From DATMYQ01 sp035560935 (GTDB taxonomy: Bacteria > Bacillota > Negativicutes > Sporomusales > Sporomusaceae): a stretch of DNA of 17,823 nt. The DNA is taken from NCBI GenBank assembly GCA_035560935.1, contig DATMYQ010000355.1, forward strand, positions 1 through 17,823, written 5' to 3'. A program made the translations under genes and the position numbers. Below the pieces are notes generated by a model. That model was not told the DNA's origin and made no database searches. It was given only the letters and a program-made list of their open reading frames with translations. This document shows, one piece after another, positions 1-7,885 of the stretch (position 1 is its first letter; every line of letters starts with the position of its first letter).

Positions 1-94
1 CCGCTGCACCCTGTTTCCGGGATTTTTTCAACCGCTAAAATCGCTGGCGGGGGCAGGACAAAAACTATCCAGCGTCGAATACAGAATTGTCTGA
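1..94 (+). CDS. Possible C-terminal end of an upstream gene (partial)
   Basis: The frame starting at base 2 is open for 30 codons from the window edge and ends with TGA at 92-94, 18 bp before the next start codon and just before its ribosome binding site. That spacing would suit the last gene of an operon feeding into the HD-GYP regulator. The translated tail (…FFQPLKSLAGAGQKL…) shows no motif I recognise. The other two forward frames are also open for part of this stretch, so the frame is a guess. Confidence 0.25.
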   Translation, partial: RCTLFPGFFQPLKSLAGAGQKLSSVEYRIV

Positions 95-98
95 TGGT

Positions 99-106
99 AA
101 GGAGGT
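99..106 (+). promoter_or_regulatory. Ribosome binding site of the HD-GYP regulator
   Basis: AAGGAGGT is a near-perfect Shine-Dalgarno sequence, 6 nt upstream of the ATG at 113. It selects this ATG over the second in-frame ATG two codons later. Confidence 0.85.
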
Positions 107-112
107 TTCGTT

Positions 113-1705
113 ATGCGTATGAATAACGACGATCAACTGTTATTTATTGATGATGGCGATCCCATCACCACACCACAGTCGGAGCAGCCCCAAGTTCTGC
201 TGGCTCCCTGGAAAGTCATGATCATTGACGACCAGGAAGAAGTTCATATGGTAACCAAACTGGCTCTGCGCCGCCTGACTTTTGAAAATCGGTCCCTGGA
301 ATTTATCAGCGCTTATTCCGCAGGTCAGGCTCGGGAACTGCTGCAGCAGCATCCGGACACCGCCGTCATTTTACTGGATGTGGTCATGGAAGAAGAAGAT
401 TCCGGCCTGAAGATGGTTAAATATATCCGTACTGAATTAAATAACTCCCTGGTAAGAATTATTCTGCGCACCGGTCAGCCGGGCCAGGCCCCGGAGCAAA
501 GCGTCATTATGGACTACGACATTAACGATTATAAGGAAAAAACGGAACTAACCGCCCCCAAGCTCATTTCCACTTTGGTTACCTCGCTGCGTTCCTTCCG
601 GGATTTGTCCATCATTGAAGTCAACCGCCGCAGCCTCAGTAAAATTATTGAAGCTTCCGCCAGCATCTTCGAATTGCAGTCCATGCGCACCTTTGCCTCG
701 GCGGTGTTAAGTCAGCTGACGATGCTGCTGCGTTTGAACCGCAACGCACTCTATTGCCATGCCTCTGGCTTTGCCGCCACCAACAGCAGCCGCAGTGACG
801 AATTTCTGGTGCTGGCCGGCAGCGGCGACTACGAAAAAGCCACGGATCAGCTGGTGCAGGAAACGGTTCCTTCCCGTGTCTGGGAAGACTTCAGTTCCAC
901 TTTGCAAAAACGGGAAAGTCAGTATTTTCCTGACCGCTTTGTTATGTATTTTCGCAGTAAACGGGGTTCTGACAATCTGATCTACCTGGACGGACTATAT
1001 GATTTGAACGACTGGGACCGCAATCTGATCGAAATTTTTTGCATGAATGTCTCCATTGCTTTTGACAATATTATCTTAAACCAGGAGATTGAAGAAACCC
1101 AACGGGAAATCATTTTCACGCTGGGTGAAATTACCGAAGTGCGCTCTCAGGAAACCGGCTTTCATGTAAAACGGGTAGCAGAATATTCCAGACTGCTGGG
1201 ACTGAAATACGGCCTGCCTCCGGAAGAGGCTGAACTGTTGAGGATGGCGTCCCCATTGCATGATATTGGAAAAATGGCCATTGCCGACGCCGTTTTGAAC
1301 AAACCGGGAAAACTGACGCTTGACGAGTTTGAGCTGATCAAGCTCCACTCGACCATTGGCTATGAAATGCTGAATAAATCCAAACGTTCAATTATCCAGG
1401 CCGGCGCACTGATCGCTCATCAGCATCACGAACGCTACGACGGCAGCGGCTATCCTCACGGCCTGAAAGGCCAGGAAATTCATATTTACAGCCGGATTGT
1501 CGCCCTGACCGATGTGTTTGACGCCCTGGGCAGCCGCCGGGTATACAAAAAAGCCTGGGAAATGGATGAAATTCTCAAGGTGCTGAAAAAAGAACGTGGC
1601 CGTCAGTTTGATCCGGTTTTGGTGGATCTGTTCCTGGAAAATCTGGACGCGATTCTACAAATTCGTGATCAGTTTCCCGATGGTGGCACTACTAACGGAA
1701 ACTAA
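113..1705 (+). CDS. Response regulator with DUF3369-like and HD-GYP phosphodiesterase domains
   Basis: Predicted cytoplasmic signalling protein that hydrolyses cyclic di-GMP when its receiver domain is phosphorylated by an unseen histidine kinase. Residues 34-155 form a receiver: acidic pair D39-D40, phospho-acceptor D89 in LLDVVM, and a lysine in DYKEK near 141-143. Residues about 170-320 match the DUF3369 sensor-like region usual in this architecture. Residues about 330-510 are HD-GYP: H351, HD at 383-384 (HDIGK), HHE at 438-440 and GSGYP at 444-448, so the metal-binding and signature residues are intact. The 530-aa length is normal for the architecture. The start is set by AAGGAGGT at 99-106, 6 nt before the ATG. 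No partner kinase gene is visible; it may lie upstream of the window. Domain calls are from motifs; the substrate is family knowledge. Confidence 0.93.
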   Translation: MRMNNDDQLLFIDDGDPITTPQSEQPQVLLAPWKVMIIDDQEEVHMVTKLALRRLTFENRSLEFISAYSAGQARELLQQHPDTAVILLDVVMEEEDSGLKMVKYIRTELNNSLVRIILRTGQPGQAPEQSVIMDYDINDYKEKTELTAPKLISTLVTSLRSFRDLSIIEVNRRSLSKIIEASASIFELQSMRTFASAVLSQLTMLLRLNRNALYCHASGFAATNSSRSDEFLVLAGSGDYEKATDQLVQETVPSRVWEDFSSTLQKRESQYFPDRFVMYFRSKRGSDNLIYLDGLYDLNDWDRNLIEIFCMNVSIAFDNIILNQEIEETQREIIFTLGEITEVRSQETGFHVKRVAEYSRLLGLKYGLPPEEAELLRMASPLHDIGKMAIADAVLNKPGKLTLDEFELIKLHSTIGYEMLNKSKRSIIQAGALIAHQHHERYDGSGYPHGLKGQEIHIYSRIVALTDVFDALGSRRVYKKAWEMDEILKVLKKERGRQFDPVLVDLFLENLDAILQIRDQFPDGGTTNGN

Positions 1706-1750
1706 GGATGCACGGATTCGCTGTGAAATAATCTGTGCTTCCCTAAGAAG

Positions 1751-1795
1751 AAAACAGCCACGAACCGCGCATCGCGCCGCGTTCATGGCTGTTTT
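1751..1795. terminator. Bidirectional intrinsic terminator between convergent genes
   Basis: Arms AAAACAGCCA (1751-1760) and TGGCTGTTTT (1786-1795) pair perfectly. The stem continues inward with one mismatch through GAAC/GTTC and a GC-rich apex. The A-run on one side and T-run on the other let it work on both strands. It lies 45 bp after the HD-GYP stop and 20 bp after the ychF stop, so it should end both convergent transcripts. Confidence 0.85.
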
Positions 1796-1814
1796 ATGTT
1801 TTATAAGTTATGTT

Positions 1815-2921
1815 TTATACGTTAAACCGGAAAAAGGTCACGTCACCGTCCTGCATCACGTATTCCTTGCCCTCCAAACGCACCAGGCCCTTTTCCTTGG
1901 CTGCCGTCTGCGAACCGCAGGCGCTCAAATCTTCAAAGGAAACAATTTCCGCCCGGATAAAGCCCCGTTCAATATCACTGTGGATTTTACCCGCCGCCTG
2001 CGGCGCCTTGGTGCCCCGGACAATGGTCCAGGCCCGGACTTCCTGTTCGCCGGCAGTCAGATAGGTAATGAGGCCCAACAGTTTATAGCTGGCCTTGATC
2101 AGTTTGGTCAGACCGGATTCACTGAGTCCCAGGTCTTTTAAAAACTCCCGGGCTTCCTCATCGTCCAATTCGGCAATTTCTGATTCTACTTTAGCGGAAA
2201 TGACAATCACTTCTGCCCCTTCATGAGCGGCATATTCCCGTACTTTTTGGACATACTCATTGTTGTCAGGATCGCTAACCTCTTCTTCACTGACATTGGC
2301 TACAAACAGCACCGGCTTCATCGTCAGCAGGAACAGATCCCGCACCCAGGTTGCCGCCTCTTCATCCTGAACGGTCCGCCGGGCCGGCTGCGCGTCTTCC
2401 AGACCCGCCCGCACTATTTTCAGCACATCCAGCTCCTGCTGGATTTTTTTGTCGCCGCTCTTGAGCATTTTTTGCGCCCGGTCGATGCGCTTGTCCACCG
2501 TTTCCAGGTCGGCCAGACACAATTCGGTGTTGATGATCTCGATGTCCCGCAGCGGATCAATGCTGCCAGCCACATGGGTAATGTTGTCGTCGGCAAAGCA
2601 GCGGACCACCTGGGCCACAGCATCCACCTGACGAATGTGGGCCAAAAACTTGTTGCCCAGTCCTTCGCCCTGGGCGGCGCCTTTGACCAACCCGGCAATA
2701 TCGACAAAGCGCATGGCTGCCGGGACGGTTTTTTTCGGTTTGCAAATCTGGGTCAGCCGCTCCAGCCGTTCGTCCGGAACTTCCACCACGCCCACATTGG
2801 GTTCAATGGTACAAAAGGGATAGTTGGCGGCTTCGGCGCCCGCCTTGGTGATCGCATTAAACAATGTACTTTTGCCGACATTGGGCAATCCGACAATGCC
2901 CACTTCCAGGTTTGTGCTCAT
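1815..2921 (-). CDS. ychF: Redox-regulated ATPase YchF (Obg-family)
   Basis: Universal OBG-family P-loop protein that binds the ribosome and prefers ATP over GTP. The G1 loop is GLPNVGKST at residues 11-19, and the switch region [12 protein letters not shown] at 31-42 is typical. G3 is DIAG at 74-77. The usual GTP-specifying NKxD is replaced by NVSE at 209-212, the family signature for ATP use. Residues about 281-366 form the C-terminal TGS domain. The 368-aa length is normal. The ATG has AAGGTGG about 10 nt upstream. It is the last gene of the minus-strand operon, 34 bp after the DUF951 gene, with a terminator directly downstream. A DUF951-ychF neighbourhood is common in Firmicutes. Confidence 0.96.
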   Translation of the reverse strand: MSTNLEVGIVGLPNVGKSTLFNAITKAGAEAANYPFCTIEPNVGVVEVPDERLERLTQICKPKKTVPAAMRFVDIAGLVKGAAQGEGLGNKFLAHIRQVDAVAQVVRCFADDNITHVAGSIDPLRDIEIINTELCLADLETVDKRIDRAQKMLKSGDKKIQQELDVLKIVRAGLEDAQPARRTVQDEEAATWVRDLFLLTMKPVLFVANVSEEEVSDPDNNEYVQKVREYAAHEGAEVIVISAKVESEIAELDDEEAREFLKDLGLSESGLTKLIKASYKLLGLITYLTAGEQEVRAWTIVRGTKAPQAAGKIHSDIERGFIRAEIVSFEDLSACGSQTAAKEKGLVRLEGKEYVMQDGDVTFFRFNV

Positions 2922-2955
2922 GTATGAAATTCCACCTTACCTTACTTTACTTTTT

Positions 2956-3165
2956 TTATATTTCTTCCACCGGCGGCGACGCCGGCGTGATGACGGCCTT
3001 AACCGACTTTTCAAACTGAGGTCGCGGCAGCATCACATGGCGTCCGCATTTCAGACATTTAATACCAAAATCAATGCCCGTCCGGGTGATCTGCCAGCGG
3101 TCCGAACCGCAGGGGTGCTCTTTTTTCATTTTTACCACATCGCCTACTGCGTAGCGTCCCCGCAT
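2956..3165 (-). CDS. DUF951 family small protein
   Basis: A 69-aa protein matching the DUF951 family: HPCGSDRW (17-24), GIDFGIKCLKCGRHVMLPR (about 30-48). The three cysteines (one in HPCG, two in a CxxC) look like a small metal-binding or nucleic-acid-binding fold, but the function is unknown. The ATG is preceded by AAGGAGGGG with good spacing. The first 22 bp overlap the end of the mscS gene, so translation is probably coupled. Families of this type usually lie between mscS and ychF in Firmicutes, as here. Confidence 0.9.
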   Translation of the reverse strand: MRGRYAVGDVVKMKKEHPCGSDRWQITRTGIDFGIKCLKCGRHVMLPRPQFEKSVKAVITPASPPVEEI

Positions 3166-3995
3166 GACGCCCCTCCTTCCGCCACCACCGGCGGCGGAAG
3201 GATTCCGGCTGCCGACAGCGCAACAATAATTTTACGGCGGATCGCCCGCTCCACACCAAACTGTGCCAGCGGCGGCGTATCCGCCAGCAGGCGTATCGTG
3301 ACCACGGTGGTGTTCATCGCCACCACACCCAGCACCTTGATCGATCCCGCCAGTTGATCTTCCAGCTCTATATCCAATTCCCGACAATGCTGTTCCAACA
3401 ACAACATGATCTGTTCAAATTCAGAACTGACGGGAACCGCCACATCCACCACCGCCTGCATATGGCCCCGGGTATAGTTGCTGACTTTCAAAATGGCGCC
3501 GTTGGGGATAATATGCAGGACCCCATTGGCGTCCCGCAACCTCGTGACGCGAAAGCCGATATCCACCACAGTCCCAGACATTTCACCACAGGCAATGTAA
3601 TCTCCCACACCAAACTGGTCTTCAAAAATGATAAAAAATCCGGTAACCATATCTTTAATCAGGCTCTGAGCACCAACACCCACCGCCAGGCCGAGAAACC
3701 CGGCACCGGCAATAATGGAGGTAGTATCAATCTGCAACTCCTTCAGCAGCATCATCACCACAACGGCATATACCGTGTAACGGATCAGGCTTTGCAGCAA
3801 CGTTCCCAGCGTCATGGCCCGTTTGCCCGCCAGCGCTTTGCCGGCAGTCAGTGGTGCAATAATCTGGCTTATCAGCAGCCGCAACCCCCGCAACGCCAAA
3901 AACGCCCCTAGAAAAATGACGGCGATATGAATGGCCCGAGTGGTCACCATCATCCACAAGTCTTTGGTCAATAATTCATTGAGCCAGCTGGTCAC
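3144..3995 (-). CDS. Small-conductance mechanosensitive channel (MscS family)
   Basis: Membrane channel that opens under tension to release solutes on hypo-osmotic shock. The 283-aa protein has three likely transmembrane segments (about residues 17-38, 65-85 and 88-116). The third contains the pore-lining Gly/Ala-rich stretch GLAVGVGAQSLIKDMVTGF that is diagnostic of the family. The MscS beta domain (…FGVGDYI…GTVVDIGFRVTRLRDANG…IPNG) follows, then a C-terminal alpha/beta domain. Translation starts at GTG (3995-3993), whose bases overlap the TGA of the upstream DUF3343 gene (GTGA, 4-bp overlap), indicating coupled translation. Its stop lies inside the DUF951 gene. No link to selenium is known; co-transcription looks incidental. 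Confidence 0.93.
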   Translation of the reverse strand: MTSWLNELLTKDLWMMVTTRAIHIAVIFLGAFLALRGLRLLISQIIAPLTAGKALAGKRAMTLGTLLQSLIRYTVYAVVVMMLLKELQIDTTSIIAGAGFLGLAVGVGAQSLIKDMVTGFFIIFEDQFGVGDYIACGEMSGTVVDIGFRVTRLRDANGVLHIIPNGAILKVSNYTRGHMQAVVDVAVPVSSEFEQIMLLLEQHCRELDIELEDQLAGSIKVLGVVAMNTTVVTIRLLADTPPLAQFGVERAIRRKIIVALSAAGILPPPVVAEGGASCGDATQ

Positions 3996-4294
3996 GATGT
4001 TTCTTCCATCCTCTCGGCCAGTTTTTCATAATCCCATCCATTAATGGCGATACGGTCCCGCCGGTACAATGCCATCCAGTGAATGTTCCCCTCCGTCAAA
4101 AGCTGCAGACATTCTTTCTGCCGGCCGGAGGCAAACAGCAGGCACTGGCCGCAGCTGCGTGAAAGTTGCCGGGGGGTAGGAATCATTTCCACCTTGATAC
4201 CGGCGGACTGCAACAATTTTTCCGCCTTAATGGCATGCTGAACCGAAGAAATGGCCAGTAACCGATCCAGTAATACATGCGTCGTCCTGTTCAT
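3992..4294 (-). CDS. DUF3343 protein (putative selenium/sulfur carrier-like)
   Basis: A 100-aa protein of the DUF3343 family. The conserved core is visible: a hydrophobic N-terminal strand, an SVQHAIKAEKLLQSAGI helix, a PTPRQLSRSCGQCL segment with the CGQC cysteine pair, and another cysteine soon after (QKEC). The family is known from genome comparisons to occur with selD and yedF and is proposed to carry selenium or sulfur; biochemical proof is limited. The ATG overlaps the yedF stop by one base (TAATG), and its own stop overlaps the mscS GTG start. Position inside a selD-yedF operon strongly supports the family call. Confidence 0.88.
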   Translation of the reverse strand: MNRTTHVLLDRLLAISSVQHAIKAEKLLQSAGIKVEMIPTPRQLSRSCGQCLLFASGRQKECLQLLTEGNIHWMALYRRDRIAINGWDYEKLAERMEETS

Positions 4295-4905
4295 TACAGG
4301 GTAACCAGTTTCCCTTCCGTCATCAAATCAACCAGTGTGTACATATTGGTTACGGAACCCACTTTCAATTCCTCTTTTAACCCATAATAATCAAGGCAGG
4401 TGCCGCAAGCCAGAATTTCGACACCTTGCCGGGACAGTTCCAGCAAATGTTCCAATACCGCCGAACCGGTGCAGGCCAGTTTCACGCCACCGTTGATCAG
4501 CATCAGAGTTGTCGGCAATGGTGTTTTTTCCTTCAATGCCACCAGAAAGGATTTGACCAGCACCGCGCCCAATTCCCCCGAACCGTGACCCAGCGTCTCC
4601 TGGGTCAGCAAGTAGCGCAAGTTCCCGCCGGCGCCCACTGTCGCCGGCGGAGCCGCCGGAAACTCCGGTGCGCTGCCGGCCGCTGTCGTCACCACAATCC
4701 GGGAAATCATTCCCTCGGTTTCCACCTGTACGCCGCAGCCCTGAGACACGGCAAACTTGCTGACATTTTCCCGGGCAGCCGTGTTGTCCACCACCACCAC
4801 AAAGTCATGTTCACCCCGTTCCAGTGCTTTCTTCGTTGCAATCACCGGCTGGGGGCAAGGCAGCCCCCGGCAGTCCAAAATCAATTTATCGGACATAAAT
4901 TTCAC
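4294..4905 (-). CDS. yedF: Selenium-metabolism protein YedF (TusA + DsrE-like)
   Basis: Two-domain sulfurtransferase-like protein. Residues about 8-75 are a TusA/SirA-like domain with the motif DCRGLPCPQPV, in which the Cys of CPQP is the expected (per)sulfide or selenide carrier. Residues about 95-203 are a DsrE/F-like domain with a second conserved cysteine pair in ACGTCLDYYG. This fusion is the hallmark of YedF, found with selD in selenium-using bacteria. The start is uncertain. A GTG at 4905 lies only 3 nt after GGAGG, while the ATG at 4896 (MSDKL…) lies 12 nt after it; both overlap the end of selD (20 or 11 bp). The ATG may be the true start. Confidence 0.92.
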   Translation of the reverse strand: MKFMSDKLILDCRGLPCPQPVIATKKALERGEHDFVVVVDNTAARENVSKFAVSQGCGVQVETEGMISRIVVTTAAGSAPEFPAAPPATVGAGGNLRYLLTQETLGHGSGELGAVLVKSFLVALKEKTPLPTTLMLINGGVKLACTGSAVLEHLLELSRQGVEILACGTCLDYYGLKEELKVGSVTNMYTLVDLMTEGKLVTL

Positions 4906-5941
4906 ATTCCTCCTCTTTTTGGGGTCCAGTCACCCGGCCAATCAGCGCCGCCGTTATTCCAAGCGCCTGAAGCGCCGCCAGCAAAACGACCGCCGCCGGT
5001 TCCGGCAAACTGAACAGCAGACCGCCTGAAGTCTGCGGATCAAAACAAATATCCCGTAAAGCTTCCGGTACCGACTCGGCAAAGCGGATCATAGTCAAAT
5101 AGTTGCGGTTGGCGTAGGCTCCGGCCGGAACCATTCCCATTGTAGCCGCCATCGCCGCTTCCGGTAGCAACGGCAGAGCCGCGCTGTCAATTTCCAACGT
5201 CACACCGCTGGCGGCAGCCACTTCATGTAAATGCCCCAGCAGCCCAAATCCGGTGATATCGGTGCAGGCATGCACCGGTTGATCCTTTGCCGCCTGCGCC
5301 GCCGCCGCATTTAATACCGCCATGCTCTGCGCGGCGGCGGCGGCAGCCTCGCGACACAGACCGGCCCGGGCCGCCGTGGCCAGGATGCCCGTTCCCAGCG
5401 GCTTGGTTAAAATCAGCTGATCACCGGGCAATGCGCCGGCATTGGTCCAAATCCGCCGCGGATCCGCCAGACCGGTGACGCTGAGTCCATACTTCGGTTC
5501 GGAATCTTCCACCGTATGGCCGCCAACAAGCACGGCGCCGGCTTCCCGGATCTTATCCGCGCCGCCCCGTAAAATATCCGCCAGCACTGTATCCGGCAGA
5601 CATCCTATGGGAAACGCTACCAGATTCATTGCCGTCAACGGCTGTCCACCCATGGCGTAAACGTCGCTCAAACTGTTGGCGGCGGCGATTTGGCCAAACA
5701 GATAGGGATCGTCAACAATCGGCGTAAAGAAATCCACCGTCTGAATCAATGCCGTCGTTTCATTTAATAAAAACACACCGGCGTCATCGGAGGTTTCCGG
5801 CCCCACCAGCACCCGTGAGTCCGTCGTTCGCGGCAACGTTGCCAAAACATGAGCCAGGTCCCCCGGCCCTATTTTAGCGGCTCAGCCGCCCCGTTGGGTA
5901 TATTCTGTCAATCTAACCGGCTGTTGTGCCTGCCTGGTCAT
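4886..5941 (-). CDS. selD: Selenide, water dikinase SelD, a UGA-encoded selenoprotein
   Basis: Makes selenophosphate, the selenium donor for selenocysteine and other selenium products, from selenide and ATP. The TGA-free part of the frame begins only around 5880 and has no ATG, just a TTG at 5845. Reading upstream through an in-frame TGA (5884-5882) reaches an ATG at 5941 and adds MTRQAQQPVRLTEYTQRGG-Sec-AAKIGPGDLAHVL. This is the missing SelD N-terminus: the catalytic residue sits in the GG[U/C]AAKIGPGDL motif, with Sec20 and Lys23. The resulting 351 aa is the normal family length. Further SelD motifs follow (VGPETSDDAGV, TVDFFTPIVDDPY, ANSLSDVYAMGG, DPQTSGGLL). The ATG has AAAGGGGGTG 7 nt upstream and a promoter-like site about 60 bp upstream. 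It heads the operon. Confidence 0.95.
5850..5884 (-). promoter_or_regulatory. Candidate bacterial SECIS element
   Basis: Starting at the UGA, the mRNA can fold with UGAGCC (5884-5879) paired to GGCUCA (5855-5850). An asymmetric internal loop of 8 nt follows, then a 3-bp upper stem AGG/CCU (5870-5868 with 5858-5856) closing a 9-nt loop whose first base is G (5867). Bacterial SECIS hairpins sit directly after the UGA and typically have a G at the start of the apical loop for SelB contact. The fold was drawn by hand, not computed. Confidence 0.6.
5882..5884 (-). other. selD: In-frame UGA selenocysteine codon of selD (residue 20)
   Basis: TGA falls at codon 20, exactly where SelD carries its catalytic Cys or Sec. 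Family homology continues without a break on both sides (RLTEYTQRGG before, AAKIGPGDLAHVL after). This is read-through as Sec, not a disabling mutation: the rest of the gene is intact and coupled to yedF. Confidence 0.93.
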
Positions 5942-5947
5942 CACCGC

Positions 5948-5957
5948 CACCCCCTTT
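5948..5957 (-). promoter_or_regulatory. Ribosome binding site that decides the selD start
   Basis: On the minus strand, AAAGGGGGTGG ends about 6-7 nt before the ATG at 5941. No comparable site precedes the TTG at 5845, so the upstream ATG is the real start. Confidence 0.8.
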
Positions 5958-5999
5958 CGCTGGATTCCGTTCGGGGTTTTGACCTTGGTTCTGGCCTAT

Positions 6000-6029
6000 A
6001 TTATAACGTATTTACCCGCCGGAGTCCAA
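6000..6029 (-). promoter_or_regulatory. Probable promoter of the selD operon
   Basis: A perfect -10 TATAAT (6005-6000) is preceded 17-18 nt upstream by TTGGAC/TGGACT (6029-6023), a partial -35 match. Transcription would begin near 5993, giving a leader of about 50 nt to the selD ATG. Confidence 0.6.
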
Positions 6030-6126
6030 CCTGCCGTTTGTCACCCGGATCTTTTCGGCGCTGCAAAGGATGCTGTTTGAAAAAAATGCGGCCTCCCTGT
6101 TCTTCGCAAGACCTATCCTGTTCGGA

Positions 6127-6176
6127 TCAGGTAAAAAACTCCGGACGCTATTCCGCATCCGGAGTTTTTTACCTGA
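6127..6176. terminator. Strong bidirectional intrinsic terminator after the peptide-binding gene
   Basis: A perfect 19-bp inverted repeat: arms TCAGGTAAAAAACTCCGGA (6127-6145) and its complement (6158-6176), with a 12-nt loop. On the minus strand a CTCCGGA stem is followed by six Ts. It lies 8 bp past the stop of the oligopeptide-binding protein and isolates that gene from the selD operon downstream. Confidence 0.92.
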
Positions 6177-6183
6177 TTTTGCC

Positions 6184-7791
6184 TTATTCGACGCTCGCTT
6201 CCCGCAAATATACCGAACTCATCGCGTCCCGGATGATTCCTTTGACGTTGGGGCGCTCATACAGTTTGGTGGTACTGAAATAAATAGGCACAAACGGCAT
6301 TTCTTCCATCAGGATTTTTTCCGCATCGTGCATCAGCTTCATTCGCTGCGCCGGTTCCAGCGTAACCTGTGCCTGCCGGATTAATTTGTCGTACTCGGGG
6401 TTCTTCCAGCGGGTGTTGTTGTTTTTGTTGTCCCCCAGCATCGTTTCCATCGCGGTCATCGGATCCAGGTAATCGCCCAGCCAGCCCCGGCGGGCCATCA
6501 TAAAGTCACCCTGGTAGCGGGCCTGCAGATATACTTTCCATTCCTGGTTCACCAGGGATACGGTAATACCCAGATTTTTTTTCCACATTTCCTGCAGCGC
6601 CTCGGCGATGACTTTATGGATATCGCTGGTATTGTATAACATAGTAATGGGCGGCAGTCCTTTGCCATCGGGATAACCGGCTTCCGCCAACAGTTTTTTT
6701 GCCGTTTCCACGTCGTTATCCTTGAAGAAGTCGCCGCCAACCTTGCGGAAATCCTCACCGGCCTTTACATCGGGCAGACCCAGCGGCGCCCAGGCTAAGG
6801 CCGCTTTTTCGCCGCCTTTGGTAATGGTATCGATGATCTTGGTGCGATCAATAGCCAGAGCCATCGCTTTACGCACCTTTACGTTGTCAAAAGGTGGTTT
6901 GGTTACATTGAACATATAGTGGTACACGCCCACTTCCGGCAGAATCTTCAACTTATTCTCCTTCTGCAAGCGAGGCATTTCCGCCAGCGGCGGCGGTACC
7001 TGTGACACATCCAGCTGATTGTTTTCAAACATATCCAATATGGTTTTTTGGTTTTCTACCAGATAAAATTCCACTTTGTCCAGTTTGACCACATCTTTTT
7101 GCCAGTAGTTTTCATTTTTCACCAGCGTAATCTTACTGTTGTGAACCCATTCCGCCGCTTTGAACGGGCCGTTGCCAATCAGCGTGTTCACATCGGTGTT
7201 CCACTTGTCGTTGCTTTCCACCACTTTTTTACAGAGCGGGTAGTAAGTCCAGAACGTGGTCAGTGACAGAAAGTAGGTAGTGGGCTTTTCCAGCACCACT
7301 TCCAACGTCCGGTCATTCAGCGCCCTGATCCCCACCTGATCGGCGCTGGTCTCGCCCTTATTATACTGCTGGGCATTCTTGATGCAGAACAACTGTTCGG
7401 CATAACGGCTGCCCAATTCCGGACTGAGCAGCGTTTTCCAGGCGTATTCGAAATCCTGCGCCGTCACCGGATCACCATTAGACCATTTGGCGTTGGCCCG
7501 CAAGTAAAAAGTGAATTTCATCGCGTCCGGAGCAACCTCCCAGCGTTCCGCCACGCCGGGAACAATAGATCCTTTAGCGTCAACGTTACACAGACCTTCA
7601 AAAATTTGCTTCATCACATTGCCTTCCGGGACACCGATCGCTTTCCGGGGATCCAGGGTTTCCGGCTCGGCGCCCGTGGTAATCCGCAGCGTCTTGTTAG
7701 GCGTTTTACCACCGCCACTGCTGCCGCAACCAGCCAGCGCACCGGCGGCAAAAACCAGAACCAGTAGATAAACCCAGACTTTTTTCCTCAT
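6184..7791 (-). CDS. Oligopeptide ABC transporter substrate-binding lipoprotein (OppA/SBP family 5)
   Basis: Extracytoplasmic lipoprotein that captures peptides (or nickel or other solutes, as in some family members) for an ABC importer. The N-terminus is a lipoprotein signal: RKK, a hydrophobic core, and lipobox LAGC with Cys22. A Gly/Ser-rich linker follows, then the SBP_bac_5 fold: TLRITTGAEPETLDPRKA near 34-51, the family pattern NGDPVTAQDFEYAWKTLL around 105-122, and FYLVENQKTILDMFENNQLDV mid-protein. The 535-aa length is normal. The ATG at 7791 has GGAGGAGG about 10 nt upstream. No permease or ATPase gene is adjacent, so it is an orphan binding protein that must share a transporter encoded elsewhere. 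Substrate cannot be read from sequence. Confidence 0.93.
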   Translation of the reverse strand: MRKKVWVYLLVLVFAAGALAGCGSSGGGKTPNKTLRITTGAEPETLDPRKAIGVPEGNVMKQIFEGLCNVDAKGSIVPGVAERWEVAPDAMKFTFYLRANAKWSNGDPVTAQDFEYAWKTLLSPELGSRYAEQLFCIKNAQQYNKGETSADQVGIRALNDRTLEVVLEKPTTYFLSLTTFWTYYPLCKKVVESNDKWNTDVNTLIGNGPFKAAEWVHNSKITLVKNENYWQKDVVKLDKVEFYLVENQKTILDMFENNQLDVSQVPPPLAEMPRLQKENKLKILPEVGVYHYMFNVTKPPFDNVKVRKAMALAIDRTKIIDTITKGGEKAALAWAPLGLPDVKAGEDFRKVGGDFFKDNDVETAKKLLAEAGYPDGKGLPPITMLYNTSDIHKVIAEALQEMWKKNLGITVSLVNQEWKVYLQARYQGDFMMARRGWLGDYLDPMTAMETMLGDNKNNNTRWKNPEYDKLIRQAQVTLEPAQRMKLMHDAEKILMEEMPFVPIYFSTTKLYERPNVKGIIRDAMSSVYLREASVE

Positions 7792-7838
7792 CTTGATCCA
7801 TTCCTCCTCCTATGTATTGTTAGTGCCCGTCGTTGTCG

Positions 7839-7864
7839 AAAAAGCGGCATCACTGCCGCTTTTT
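7839..7864. terminator. Terminator-like hairpin in the leader of the peptide-binding gene
   Basis: Perfect 11-bp stem: AAAAAGCGGCA (7839-7849) and TGCCGCTTTTT (7854-7864) around a 4-nt loop, with A/T tracts on both sides. It sits 48 bp upstream of the peptide-binding ATG and about 160 bp past the end of the metal exporter gene. It could end the exporter transcript or act as an attenuator in the leader of the peptide-binding gene. Confidence 0.75.
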
Positions 7865-7885
7865 CCCGGGTCTGTTCTCGTGTTC

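Noticed and set aside
2223..2927. 234-aa plus-strand ORF opposite ychF
   Set aside because: Antisense shadow of a conserved gene; composition is rich in His, Gln and Arg with no motif or ribosome binding site.
4886..5845. selD starting at the TTG at 5845 (319 aa)
   Set aside because: This version lacks the catalytic Cys/Sec region and has no ribosome binding site; the read-through form from 5941 is complete.
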